DNA of 64,000 nucleotides from Lampris incognitus (lineage: Eukaryota; Chordata; Actinopteri; Lampriformes; Lampridae). Positions 12,520-22,965 of the stretch are shown here, one piece after another. Both the position numbers and the translations under genes were made by a program. The stretch is from positions 55,982,682 to 56,046,681 of the forward strand of contig NC_079219.1 of NCBI RefSeq assembly GCF_029633865.1. The letters run 5' to 3'. The notes beneath the pieces were generated by a model. That model made no database searches, had not been told where the DNA came from, and saw nothing but the letters and a program-made list of their open reading frames with translations. The stretch's first letter is position 1. Each line of letters opens with the position of its first letter.

Positions 12520-13431
12520 TGTGTCTAGCAGGAGCGGCAAACACACCCCGTCCAATTCCACGGTGCACCACTTGAAGGGCCGGGCCTGGGAGCTTACTGA
12601 ATGGATGGTCGTTGGCGCCGGTGGGCGGGAAACACTTTGCATTTGAGGGGAAGCAGCAGGGTTGGAATGACAAACCCTCGCAAAGTGGTTTAACTTGCCG
12701 CAACGTGAACATGTCTGTCCTTTGGCCGGGCAGGTAGGGCTACGGGTGGGGTGATTTGAAGAGCCGCAATTACTACATGCCGTGCATGTTGGCGCTCTCT
12801 GGCTCCCAGCAAAATTCACCTCTGCGTTGCTCACCTCGGGTTCAGGTGGAGTCGAGGCGGGCTGTACAGTCTGTGTTGCCAGCATGGATAGTGGGGAACA
12901 TGCTAATTGAGATGCTAATCCAGCTGCAGACTCCACCTGGAATGCTGTTTCCAATGCCTTCGACAGAGTCAAATCATCAGGGGACATGAGCAGTTTCTCT
13001 CTGACTTTATGGTTATTGGTGTGTTCTGCCAGCTGGTCCCTTATTAGTTCATCTTCCAGAGCCCCGAATTTACAAAGGCTAGCCAGACCCCTCAAGTCAG
13101 CTATGTAGTGATGTACTGACTCACCCGCGCGCTGCTGGCGCTGACGGAAAACAGTGCGCCGGAGTATGACGCTCTGTGGAGCGGCAAAATGTCCAGCGAG
13201 CTTAGCAACACAAGCCGCGTATGTTGGAGTGGATCCGAGCGTCCTAAAGATCCGCTGACCCTCGCTGCCCAAGCTGTGTATCAGCAGGGCTCTCTGCCAT
13301 GAGTCTTCTGCGTCCACCAAACCCGCAGCCACGATGAATGTCTCGAACGATTCATGCCAGCGAGTCCAAGGAACCAGTGGTTCGCCGGGTAGAGCCAGGA
13401 AGGGAGAGAGAGGCGTGAGTGAAAACTCCAT
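12520..13431 (-). pseudogene. gag and protease region of the Mag-like element
   Basis: Gag begins at an ATG (13429-13431) only 12 bases after the LTR. It has a capsid-like region, then two zinc knuckles, CSNCGSSNHPTRSPTC and CSRCGKLNHFARVC, then a protease active site LLLDTGASKSLLN at the C-terminal end. The order is that of Mag-type Gag-protease products. Confidence 0.85.
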
Positions 13432-13442
13432 CTTCGTCGCCA
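13428..13442 (-). other. tRNA-Ser-type primer binding site overlapping the gag start
   Basis: On the minus strand, TGGCGACGAAGATGG follows the 5' LTR after one base. The complement of tRNA-Ser(GCT) reads TGGCGACGAGGATGG, one mismatch. The gag ATG lies inside this match. Confidence 0.75.
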
Positions 13443-13443
13443 A

Positions 13444-13633
13444 TGTTGTGTCCAGCAAAACTCGGACCACGACTTTGAATCAAACTGTGTTTATTGCTGC
13501 CACAGTAAACGTTATATACACGTACAGTATAGTATCAACCACGCCTTGTGTTACAGCCGTAAACCGGCTGTAGTAAAACTTAAAGCTGCAGTGTCCTAGA
13601 CTACAGTCACACTGTTGTGACTTATACACAACA
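13444..13633 (-). repeat. 5' LTR of the Mag-like element
   Basis: This 190-bp repeat is the partner of 9118-9307 and begins and ends with TG and CA. Confidence 0.93.
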
Positions 13634-13833
13634 GACGTATGTGCTCTCCACAATTTTGTCTGTGACACCACAGCCGAAGACAATGCAGCTACCATTGCTT
13701 TTGACGGTCCATGTAATTCCATCGTACTGCAGGGTAAAACTTAAGTTTCCAGAAAAGAAAAGGAGCGGAATAGCAGAAAGGAGAAACCATAGAAGGCCCA
13801 AACATACAAAGACAGGATCCTCTGACTCACAGA
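13634..13833 (-). other. open stretch with a hydrophobic segment, left-hand side cut by the Mag-like element
   Basis: The minus strand is open from about 13817 down to the insertion point. It encodes a hydrophobic run (VCLGLLWFLLSAIPLLFF) typical of a signal anchor or membrane segment, then a short polar region with a potential N-glycosylation site. A pyrimidine-rich stretch ending GAGTCAG upstream could be a splice acceptor. I do not recognise the product. Confidence 0.35.
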
Positions 13834-14159
13834 CACATTAGACAGAGATGAGCTCACAGAAATGTTTTGCCTTGTTACCAAAACATTGCGCGTCTTTCCC
13901 TTGTTATGACCACATTACCATAACCGTCCATTACCGCATTGACATCGCGGGCTGTGACCTCAGTTAACACAGCATAAGGCCTTTACTTTTAATCCGAAAC
14001 CAATTTTGATAGGCATAAGCTTTGTTGCTGAACAACTATGACCGAGCTGGCCTATGTGGAGCCTGCTCCAGACACGATCACGGGTTTTTAAGGAATCCGG
14101 CCCAACCCAACCTACCCTATTGTTTTAAAACACAGAACATATAACACAAAAGAAACTGC
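13834..14159. other. gene-free stretch
   Basis: Nothing recognisable. Its last four bases, CTGC, are duplicated at 18853-18856 across the next element. Confidence 0.5.
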
Positions 14160-14362
14160 TGTAGAGGAGCTCAAGCAGGAGTCGTGACAACTTTCTCTTT
14201 CGGCTACACAACGTGCACCATTTTTCCTTCACCATTACAACAACACAAAAACCCGCGCAGCGGAAGTGTATCACGGTAAACCCGAACCGAGAAAACAGCA
14301 GCGGTAAACCAACGTTCCTACTAGCTCAATTAGGGGAATTATGTATCCCCATAACCACTACC
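14160..14362 (-). repeat. 3' LTR of CsRn1-like copy 2
   Basis: Inverted match to 4247-4449. The adjoining C-rich stretch (CCCCCC at about 14367) is the minus-strand purine tract. Confidence 0.9.
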
Positions 14363-14559
14363 CATGTCCCCCCAGAATTCGCCTTAATATGAAAAGTCAG
14401 TGTGGCAAGGAGGGCGGATCTCTCTGCCCCCACGGCTCCACTGAACAGGAGCTGGGGGCTAGTTAACCGCAGGCAAAGCAGCAGAGTCCTCACAGCTGGA
14501 CCGGGGAAAGGGAGGGGCTGGGGAAGCAAGGGGTGGCTCGCCGGGGGAGGGGGCAGGGC

Positions 14560-17300
14560 CGGGGGTGCCCCCGCCGTGGGGGCAGGGCCAGACCAACAGG
14601 GCGGTCTAAGTCTAGGTGAGCAGGCTGGAGGTGGTCCACAGAAACCCGCTCCAGCCTGCTGCCAACCTCCACCACAAAGTGCTTATCTCCAGTGTCCCGT
14701 ACCCGAAATGGGCCGTCGTAGGGTGGCTGCAGGGGACCGCGGTGCACGCCGTGACGGATGAAAACATACTCCGCCGACGGCAGCTCCGTGGGGACATAGG
14801 ACTGAGAGCCGCCATGCTGAGAAGTAGGGAACGGTGCAAAAGCCCTGGCTTCCTCCTGCAGCGCAGTCCTTTGGCAGCTGGCGGACCAGCGAGCTGTGGC
14901 GGTGGGAAGAAAATCCCCCAGGACCCGAAGTGGCTGTCCGTAGACCAGTTCGGCGGATGAGGACTGGAGGTCCTCCTTGGGGGCTGTCCTGAGCCCAAGC
15001 ATGACCCAAGGCAGTTTGTTGACCCAGCGGTCATCCTTGAGGGTAGCCCGCAATGCGGCCTTCATCGAATGATGGAACCTCTCGACCAATCCATTAGCTT
15101 GAGGGTGATACGCTATGGTGCGATGGAGCCTCACCCCTAAACCCGCGGCGATCTCCTCCCAGAGCGCTGATGTGAATTGCGGCCCTCTGTCCGAGGAGAG
15201 GTCAGATGGGGTGCCAAAGCGGGTGACCCAGGTTCCGATGAACGCTCGGGCAACCTCAGGCACTGTCGTGGACGAAAGCAGGACAGCCTCTGGCCATCGT
15301 GTGGTCCTGTCGACCATGGTGAGCAGGTATTTGAAACCACGGGAGGGGGGTAGGGGGCCTACCAGGTCCACATTCACGTGGTCGAACCTCCTCTCAGGTA
15401 CCGTGAAAGGTATCAGGGGCGCTTTGACGTGCCGGAGCACTTTGGAGCGTTGGCACTCCACACAGGTGTCAGCCCAGTCCCTCACATCCTTTTTGAGTCC
15501 ATGCCAGACAAACTTTGCCGCCACCAACCTCTGTGAAGGCTTTCTGCCAGGGTGAGACAGCCCATGGACTGCATCGAAGACCTGCCGCCTCCAAGCAGTC
15601 GGAACGACGGGTCGGGGCTGACCCGTAGAGACGTCGCACAGGAGCGTGGCGCCGGCATCGTCGAAAGCCACATCCTCCAACTGCAGCCCTGTGACGGCGG
15701 TCCTGCATGCCTGCACTCCTGGGTCAGCGGCCTGGTCAGCCGCCATCTGGCTGTAGTCGAGTCCCAAATGGGCGGCACCAGCGATGGCCCGGGAGAGACA
15801 GTCGGCGACCGGGTTGGACTTCCCAGCGACATGCCTCACGTCGGTGGTAAACTCTTGAGATGTAGGCCAACTGTCGCTGCTGGCGGGCTGACCACGGCTC
15901 TGCCACCTTGGCCATCGCAAACACCAGCGGTTTGTGATCGACGAAAGCCGTGAACTGACGGCCCTCCAGTACGAAACGAAAGTGCCTAATAGCGAGGAAA
16001 AGGCCAAGCAGCTCACGATCAAAGGTGCTGTATTTGCGCTCTCTCCGGTTCAACTGCTGGCTGAAGAAGGCAAGCGGCTGCCACGCGCCGCTCACCCACT
16101 GCTCATAAACCGCGCCGACAGCGTAGTCCGAAGCATCCGTCGTGATGGCGATGGGCGCTCCAGACACAGGATGTGCCAGCATCGCCGCATCAGCCAGGGC
16201 GGCCTTCACATCCTTAAAAGCCTTGTCCCTCTCTGCAGACCAGTCCACGGCGTGTTTGGGGGCTGTGCCCTTCAGATCCTCATATAGGGGGCGGAGGAGA
16301 TCGGCAGCCCGGGGGATGAACCGGTGGTAGAAGGACACCATGCCAATGAACTCCCGGAGGGACTGGGCCGTGTGCGGGCGTGGAAAGTCTGCAACGGCCT
16401 CCACCTTAGATGGAAGGGGGGCCGCCCCATCCTTGGTGACCCGGTGGCCCAGGAAGTCGATGGTGCTCAGACCAAACTGGCATTTGGCCGGGTTAACTAT
16501 CAACCCGTGCAGGCTGAGCCTCTCGAAAAGGGCTCTGAGGTGGGACAAGTGCGGTCCGGTGTTGTTGCGTCATTGAGCCGACGGTAGTCACCACATGGAC
16601 GCCACCCACTGCCAGGCTTAGGCACTATGTGGAGGGGTGAAGCCCACGGGCTGCTGGAGCGACGGATGATGCCGAGGCGCTCCATGTTCTCAAACTCCGC
16701 CTTGGCGACAGAGAGCTTGGTCGGGTCGAGGCGCCGAGCTCGGGCGTGCACCGGCGGGCCAGTGGTGACGATGTGGTGCTCAACCCCATGTTTGGTCGTC
16801 GATGACGAGAATGTGGGCCGAGTGAGGTCAGGGAACTCGGAGAGAAGATGGAGAAACACGTCCTCGTTGGAGAGCATGCTGGACAGCCTGACGGAGCCTG
16901 TATCGCTGAGTGCACATGCGTGTGAAGCGAAGGTGACAGTGTCAATCAGGCGTCGATTCCTGACGTCCACCAGCAGCCCATGAGCACAAAGGAAATCTGC
17001 ACCGAGGAGGGGAAATGCCACGTCGGCGGTGACAAAATGCCAGCTGAACCGCTGTCCGTTAAAACACATGTCAGTGTGCCTCGTGCCTTACATACGGATA
17101 GAGCTGCCGTTAGCAGCTTCCATGGGAGGGCCGTGAGCGCCCGACAGGGCGTCCACACTCGATGCAGGTACGACACTCCTCTGCGCCCCAGTGTTGCATA
17201 GGAAACGCCGCCCCGGGATGGAGTCTCGCAGGAAAAGTAGCCTGTTGTCCTCCACGCCGACGCCCATGGCCACTAGTGAGCGCCGGCCTTGGCGTTTCCT
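14560..17300 (-). pseudogene. pol region of CsRn1-like copy 2
   Basis: From high to low coordinates it holds protease, reverse transcriptase, RNase H ([15 protein letters not shown]) and integrase (SDRGPQFTS, HPQANGLVERFH). It closely matches copy 1. The region is broken. Confidence 0.85.
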
Positions 17301-18588
17301 GACGAGCTGAAATTGCACGGGGAGGTGCACTTTTTCGCCTTGGCCCCGAACTTTGCATGGTAAAAGCACAGGCCGGGCTCCTGTCGCCAACCGGGGGTTG
17401 CCGCGGCGACCACCATGGAGTCACCAGGTGGTGGCGTGTGGGGGTGGGCAGGGGTGAGCGCGGACGCGCAGTGCTGCTGTTGGCTGGCCAGGAAGAACTT
17501 GTCAGCTTCTTCAGCTAGCTTGCGGCAATCGGTAATGCTGGTGTTAGCCAAAGCGACCCGCACCTGAGCAGGCAGTTGTCGCAGAAACAGTTGGACAAAG
17601 AGGAAATCAGGTGTGTGCGCCAGTCCCAGCAGATTCAGCATTTTGTCCATGAGCTCGGATGGCTTGCTGTCACCCAAGCCTTGCAGAGAAAAGAGACGGT
17701 GGGCCCTCTCGGCGTCGGAAAGTTCAAAAATCTTCAAGAGGTGATCTTTGAGCCCCTTGTATTTGTCTGCCGCCGGAGGATTTGTAATGCTACGTTAGGA
17801 CCAAAGGCGGCGAGAGAGTTGGCGCCGCTTTGTTCGCCGGAGTTTGGCCGCCAGCTCCGCCAGGTGTGTTCAAACAGAACGCGAATTCGCTGTGTTGACG
17901 TCACAACAAGCAGTCTAGTTACACCAACGCCGCTAGCAAGTTTGCTAGACCGCACACAACAAATACCACTCACGAGCAGTTTGTGTTTACTTGTGATCAT
18001 CATGGATGAGCGACAGAGATCAGTTGCGGTGGCTCTGCCTTATATCAACTTGCGCCGCCGAAACCGGCGTCAGCGTTCGGTTTGGGTTCATAGCGTAAAC
18101 CGGAGACGTGCCCAGCTTGGCGAATTTCACCGGAATTCTGGGTAGGGGGCGTGTATTCTTTCCCAACATGAAGGCGGGTTCTAACCCTACTTGAAGGTGA
18201 TTGGCTGTCGCCTGGCGAAATATTCGCCCGAGTTGGACATTTTTGAACTCCCGCGAAGGCGCGTTCGTCGCTCGATTCGCCCAATTCGCGCCGCCCGTAA
18301 TTTCGCCGCGAATTATTCCCGCCCATTCGCCTCCTCCCATTGACTTTGCATGCATTCGCGCCGCCCAAAAAATTCGCGCCGCCTTTGGTCTGAACGTAGC
18401 ATAAGGAGACTCACTACTCTAGCTGCAATCGAACACCCGAGCGCCGATACCACGTAGTAGTATTTAGTAGCGTCGTCTGTTATTTTGCGGATAGCAAACT
18501 GCGCTTCCGCCTGGGCGAACCACGTCGTTGCCGATGACTCCCAGAACTCTGGCAATTTGAGAGAAACCCCGTTGATTTCGTCAACCAT
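17260..18588 (-). pseudogene. gag region of CsRn1-like copy 2, carrying a DNA transposon
   Basis: The start (MVDEINGVSLKLPEFWESSA) lies near 18588, and the CHCC finger lies near 17340. The 614-bp DNA transposon at 17788-18401 sits within it, so it is a fossil. Confidence 0.82.
17788..18401. mobile_element. non-autonomous DNA transposon, Harbinger-like by target site
   Basis: The 614-bp insert has about 25-bp terminal inverted repeats beginning TGCTACGTT and continuing ACCAAAGGCGGCG at both ends. It is flanked by a 3-bp TAA duplication (17785-17787, 18402-18404). The empty site is preserved in copy 1 near 608-612. A TAA target is typical of PIF/Harbinger elements. It has no transposase and is rich in GCGAATT-type motifs. 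The superfamily call rests on the target site only. Confidence 0.8.
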
Positions 18589-18629
18589 GTTCGTTCGAAA
18601 GATTGTCTCTGATAACTACCAAGTGACAA

Positions 18630-18644
18630 ACGTCAGGGTCACCA
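18630..18644 (-). other. tRNA-Trp primer binding site of copy 2
   Basis: The minus strand matches the tRNA-Trp 3' end with one mismatch and lies one base inside the 5' LTR. Confidence 0.8.
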
Positions 18645-18645
18645 G

Positions 18646-18852
18646 TGTAGAGGAGCTCAAGCAGGAGTCGTGACAACTTTCTCTTTCGGCTACACAACGT
18701 GCACCATTTATTCCTTCACCATTACAACAACAACACAAAAACCCACGCAGCGGAAGTGTGTCACGGTAAACCCGAACCGAGAAAACAGCAGCGGTAAACC
18801 AACGTTCCTACTAGCTCAATAAGGGGAATTATGTAGCCCCATAACCACTACA
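18646..18852 (-). repeat. 5' LTR of CsRn1-like copy 2
   Basis: 207-bp inverted match to 169-375. Confidence 0.92.
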
Positions 18853-19047
18853 CTGCCAGTAATAAACAAGGCTCAAACTCCCAAAATGTAGGTTCGAAAC
18901 AAACGTACCCCCAAATCCAATGTTTTAGACGAGATCAAATTACCTGAAAATGGAGTCCTGCAGCAACAAGGCAGGCTAGTAATGTGGCCGAAAACGCAGT
19001 TTACAAAAAAAGGATTTTAAGAGCAGTTTGGAATCCTCGTCGCCATC
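18853..19047. other. gene-free spacer
   Basis: A 195-bp spacer with no recognisable feature between two repeat structures. Confidence 0.5.
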
Positions 19048-19346
19048 TGTAGTGGAATTTTAAAAGAAGTGAGAGCCCAGTTTCTTAATGAACAGATCAG
19101 AAAGGTTTATTCAGAGATAGAAAAGACATACATTTACCTCTCCCAGCTTTTATATCCCCTTTTAAGCAACTCTCAAGGACTTGCAACTTCTAACCCCCAC
19201 CTTGAAACAACACAAAATGGCCAGACAGACAAACACGGAACAAATTATGAACACATACACAGACAAGTCATGTCAAACACAAAAGTCAGTCTGGGTCAGT
19301 CAAGGTGCGGTTTGGTACCAATGGTAATTCTGTCTATTTCCAATCA
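19048..19346 (-). repeat. solo-type LTR, minus orientation
   Basis: Read on the minus strand it has a U3-like region, GGATATAAAAGC (TATA), AATAAACC (polyadenylation signal) and an end reading TTCCACTACA, which is LTR architecture. Its U3 matches 7860-8069. No internal element sequence adjoins it. Confidence 0.7.
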
Positions 19347-19349
19347 AAT

Positions 19350-19661
19350 TGTCATGAAATGTATTGTTTTATCAATGTCAGTACAAGTTTCCCACTAGCT
19401 CAACCTAAGCTTCTCCTTAAAGAAAACTACAACTCCAATGGTTTCCACACTGAGCCCTCCCCTTCCTCCATTGTAATTGACGCACCTTTGCCTGACCCTT
19501 TTGTTGTGAACGTATAAATACCAGTGTTGGAGCACAAAAGCTCTCTCTTTCTCCTGTATACCTGGCCAGAGGTAAATGTGTGTCTCTTCTATCTCTAAAT
19601 AAACCTTTCTGATCTGTTCATTAAGAAACTGGGCACTCACTTCTTTTAAAATTCCACTACA
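19350..19661 (+). repeat. solo-type LTR, plus orientation
   Basis: It begins TGTCATG and has GTATAAATACC near 19510, AATAAACC near 19598 and the same end, TTCCACTACA. Its last 90 bp mirror the first 90 bp of 19048-19346, but its U3 is different. Block A homology starts at the very next base. Confidence 0.7.
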
Positions 19662-19761
19662 CCAGCATGTGGGGGAGATTCATGGAGTGATGTTGAGTTG
19701 ATCGTGCAGAAAAATTAAAACATTCAGTCAGTTTCTGCAGGCTGGTGCAATCAGTCGGGTA

Positions 19762-19767
19762 TTTATT
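19762..19767 (-). promoter_or_regulatory. polyadenylation signal of class II alpha A
   Basis: AATAAA on the minus strand, 330 bases after the stop codon. The same site is at 44183-44188 in block B. Confidence 0.6.
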
Positions 19768-20096
19768 TGCTGGTACCGACTACCATTTCAGGCAAGAAAA
19801 ATAATGACAGTAAACAGGAAACAAACCCACAGATTTTGGGCCATTCACAAGCACAGAATAAAACTCAATTTCAGCTCCCTGTATGAATGAAAAATGTTAC
19901 AATGCTGGTGAAGAACCTCTTAACTGATCAGTTTATATTGGATTAACTAGGAAAATCTGTAAAAGGCATTATGTGTGTTCTTCCCTTGTAGGGCCTTCAC
20001 ATAGTTTCACACCATTCAAGCTTGCCACTGTTCGAAAGCACTGTTTCTCATCCAGCTGCTGTCTGAGATGCTAAAAGGGTCCCCGGCAGGAAGGAG

Positions 20097-21371
20097 TTAC
20101 TGTTCATTGCGCGTCTTGACGATAAGAACAGTCCCAACTGCGACACCCAGCACCCCTAGAGTGACGCCAGCTCCACAGAATATATCAGGTCCAAAGATGG
20201 GAGGCCTGGGCTTCAGCTCTGTGGAGGGTAAGGAGAAGAAAACGTCTGAGTCATCACTGACCGAAACTACACAAACGACAACAAAAGTGAAACTGGGACT
20301 CGTAACAGCTTCAGGAAAGTAGGCTGATCACCCCAGGTTGCCGTTATAGGTTGCTCCAGGGCTGTGTGCTCCACGGTGCAGCTGTAGACATCTCCCTTAC
20401 TCGGGGTAAAAGTCAGGGTGGAGAACTGGTGGAAAGTCCCATCATCATTGAGATAGTGGCGACTCAGAGATGCCCCTTCTGCCACCGGGTGGCCATTCTT
20501 GACCCAGTGAACTTGGATGGAAGCGGGGTAGAAACTATTCACAAAGCAGATGAGGCTGTTCTCTCTCCCGAGCTCTATTTCATCCAGCGAGTAGATGGTG
20601 CTCTCGGGGGCATCTTGATGGTTGTGGTGTCCGTGTTCGTGGGTCGGGGTAGGATGTGAAGCGATGGTGCCGAGAGACAGACATTGAAAGTTAGGAGACC
20701 TTTCAGTTGTCACTGAGGAAAACCCATAAGTGGGATAACTGCAAAGACTTTCTCTTACCTTTTTGCCCAGGTGGATTTTTCTCTTCTGCTATTATATATA
20801 TGAGTAGTTCTTCACAATACGTCTTATATTTCAAAGCAATGTGAAATTGTGTTGTTGGATCAAAAGCAATTGAAGATTGGTCAAATAGTGGGGGCAGGGT
20901 GACAACAACCTTCATTGCCCGGAAATCCACATAGTAAATCTGCTCATCGTCAAGCATCGCATGTATTTCACTTCCATTCGAATAACAGCTGATGAGATAC
21001 TGAAGTTCATGGAAAGCTAAAAAAACAAACAAACCCAAAAACAACAGAAATAGAGGAAAATTACGAAGTAATTCTTTTTAGAATTATTTATTAAAGCCCC
21101 AATTATCACCAAAAGGGTCTCACAACAAGACAAACTTCTGTTCATTTTAGCTTTATTACAAATTTACTAGATTTGATTTATAGGGTGGGGTAGGGTGGTT
21201 CGATAGTTGAGTTACTATTAATCTAACCTCAAGAAACTCAGGACAGAATGTTGCTGGAGTTATGTATGTTTAAGCCAAAACAGGCAAGAGTTACTTTAAA
21301 GGCCTATTCTTACTTTGTGCAGGGACACAGCAGAAGCTGAGAATCAGGGCGGCGATGGAAAAGCACTTCAT
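20097..21371 (-). CDS. MHC class II alpha chain, block A copy
   Basis: Exons, by GT-AG sites and phase, are 21314-21371 (leader), 20759-21016 (alpha1), 20332-20613 (alpha2) and 20097-20218 (connecting peptide, membrane segment and tail). They total 720 bases and encode 239 aa. The leader MKCFSIAALILSFCCVPAQ is a signal peptide. Alpha1 has two cysteines (SCYS, KTYC) and an NGS glycosylation site. Alpha2 is an Ig constant-type domain with LICFVNSFYP and YSCTVEH cysteines, and its 282-bp exon is the usual size. The membrane segment is GAGVTLGVLGVAVGTVLIV with a very short tail (KTRNEQ). The product should pair with a class II beta chain to present peptides to CD4 T cells. Lineage (DA, DB or DE) is unresolved. 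Confidence 0.93.
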
Positions 21372-22261
21372 GACCTCTCAGGGCTGGAAGATGGTTGCTC
21401 GTGAAGACGACGAGGAGAAGTTCCCGTGTGAGCAGTCAGGAAACAAACCGGTGACCATGTCACGCACTTGTACCTAAAACATCAGAGACAATGATGAATA
21501 TGGAATGAGGTACCAAAACCCTCACATGGCCACCGCCCGCAAACGTCACATATTTGATATCATTGACTCTGTCAGGCTGGGCTCTTGTGTATATGGTATG
21601 ACTGGTTTGGCTGGAGATAATTCTCTGCACTGCAATCTGCTTCCACATGTACTACATGCACATAGAGGACATTATTGTCACTGGCGAGAAACATAATCTC
21701 AGGAAATAGGTGAACAACACAAATCAAGTTATACAGTGCGGTGGTGTTCATTGCAGAATTGACATTTGAGCCTGCCGGAGGTGTTTGTTGGGGCTTTTTT
21801 TTTTGTGAGAAACGTCCTTGGTTGTATCACAAGGAGAGTTATCAGATCATGTATGCTGGTGAAAGTAATGGCAATACCATCAAGGAGTTTATTTCTCAAG
21901 CACGAGGCTGAGACATGCACCCGCATACTCAAATCAAACGCCGCATGATGGTAAACACAGCTGTTTTATGGGTGGGGGAAATCCCCCTATCATATCTCAG
22001 ATTCAAGATTCTGTATTTCTTACGTCTTATTATACAAGTACAGGAGAGTACAATTCTCGTGTTTCGGCTCCTCAACACTGCAGCAACAATCGTAATAAAA
22101 TACCAACAAAACAGAACAAAAAAAAAAGCAGTAATAATAATAAATAGTGTGTGGTGTATGTAAGGTGCTGTGAGTGTGTGTGTGTGTGTGTGTAACCCAG
22201 GTCAAGTTAACCCAGGTTAAAATAACCTACATATAATTACAGTTGAATCATGATAAATAAA
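21372..22261. other. upstream region of class II alpha A
   Basis: The stretch is gene-free and repeated at 45800-46686. It must hold the alpha promoter, but I could not place a convincing X-Y box pair. A TGACGT site occurs near 21545 on the minus strand. A (GT)n run lies near 22173-22192. Confidence 0.5.
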
Positions 22262-22514
22262 TGTAACCGAGGGTTTGTAGATGTCGCCTATACGGTATGA
22301 AACTATAAAATAACAAATACGGAGGCTCCACTTTCACACGAGGACCACTTTACTGGGATTCTTCCCCGACAGAACTCCACAGCAACAACACGGCGTACAA
22401 CACTCCCGCTCTCTCTTCAGCCTTCAAAATAAGAGCTCAAGGCATATACTGTGGCAACAGCTTATAACAGGAACTTAAAATCACTAACAGGCAAGTCCAG
22501 AAAAATAGGTTACA
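22262..22514 (-). repeat. 3' LTR of Gypsy-C, block A
   Basis: 253 bp, nearly identical to 46687-46939. The sequence TAACTCCCCTCCCAC follows and is the purine tract on the minus strand. Confidence 0.9.
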
Positions 22515-22965
22515 TAACTCCCCTCCCACAAAAAGAAACGTCCTCGTTTCAAAACAGTAACACTATAAGTGCAAAAACACAGGCTTGTCCAAAACATTAT
22601 CAACCTGTCCTCCTAAATATACATATATATATATATATAGCAGAAAACACACCCGGACACCAAAAAAGTGCATATCAATCTGCGAACCCCAGAAGTAACC
22701 CAACACCATAAAACAAAATCTTAACAATAACATTATGCATGTTACCCCTCACCTCACTGCACAGTCTCAATAAAGTATGCCGCACTATTCCCCATGTACA
22801 CCAGACACTTCTGATACACCATAGCATCCAGACATACTATATACATATGAGAAGAAAATGTATCATCACAGTAAAAAAACATGTCAAGTGACCTCGACAA
22901 CATTCAACAGAAATTCCAACAGTCATATTTACTTGTCTGTGCTGTTTTTTTTTTTTCAAAAACAG

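Larger units (their letters stand above)
9118..13633 (-). mobile_element. Mag-like Ty3/gypsy LTR retrotransposon
   Basis: Two 190-bp LTRs, differing at about two positions, bound the element. A 5-bp GACGT duplication lies at 9113-9117 and 13634-13638. The primer site next to the 5' LTR matches 13 of the first 14 bases complementary to tRNA-Ser(GCT), as in the Mag clade. Gag has two zinc knuckles and is followed by protease, reverse transcriptase (YLDD at 11686-11697), RNase H and integrase. It is young and close to whole, with about one break. Confidence 0.92.
14160..18852 (-). mobile_element. CsRn1-like Ty3/gypsy LTR retrotransposon, copy 2
   Basis: This copy has the same family and part order as 169-4449 but lies on the minus strand. 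LTRs are at both ends, with a CTGC duplication at 14156-14159 and 18853-18856 and a tRNA-Trp primer site at 18630-18644. Gag contains a CHCC finger (C-x2-H-x9-C-x3-[19 protein letters not shown]), diagnostic of CsRn1. A DNA transposon sits inside gag. LTRs are about 97 percent identical by eye. It is broken, with about five breaks including the insertion. Confidence 0.9.

Noticed and set aside
20703-20758. Coding continuation past the alpha1 exon into the intron
   Set aside because: A consensus GTAAG donor at 20754-20758 in the correct phase ends the exon; the open frame beyond it is intron.
21372-21700. Class II X and Y boxes upstream of alpha A
   Set aside because: A TGACGT site is present, but no inverted CCAAT lies at the expected spacing.
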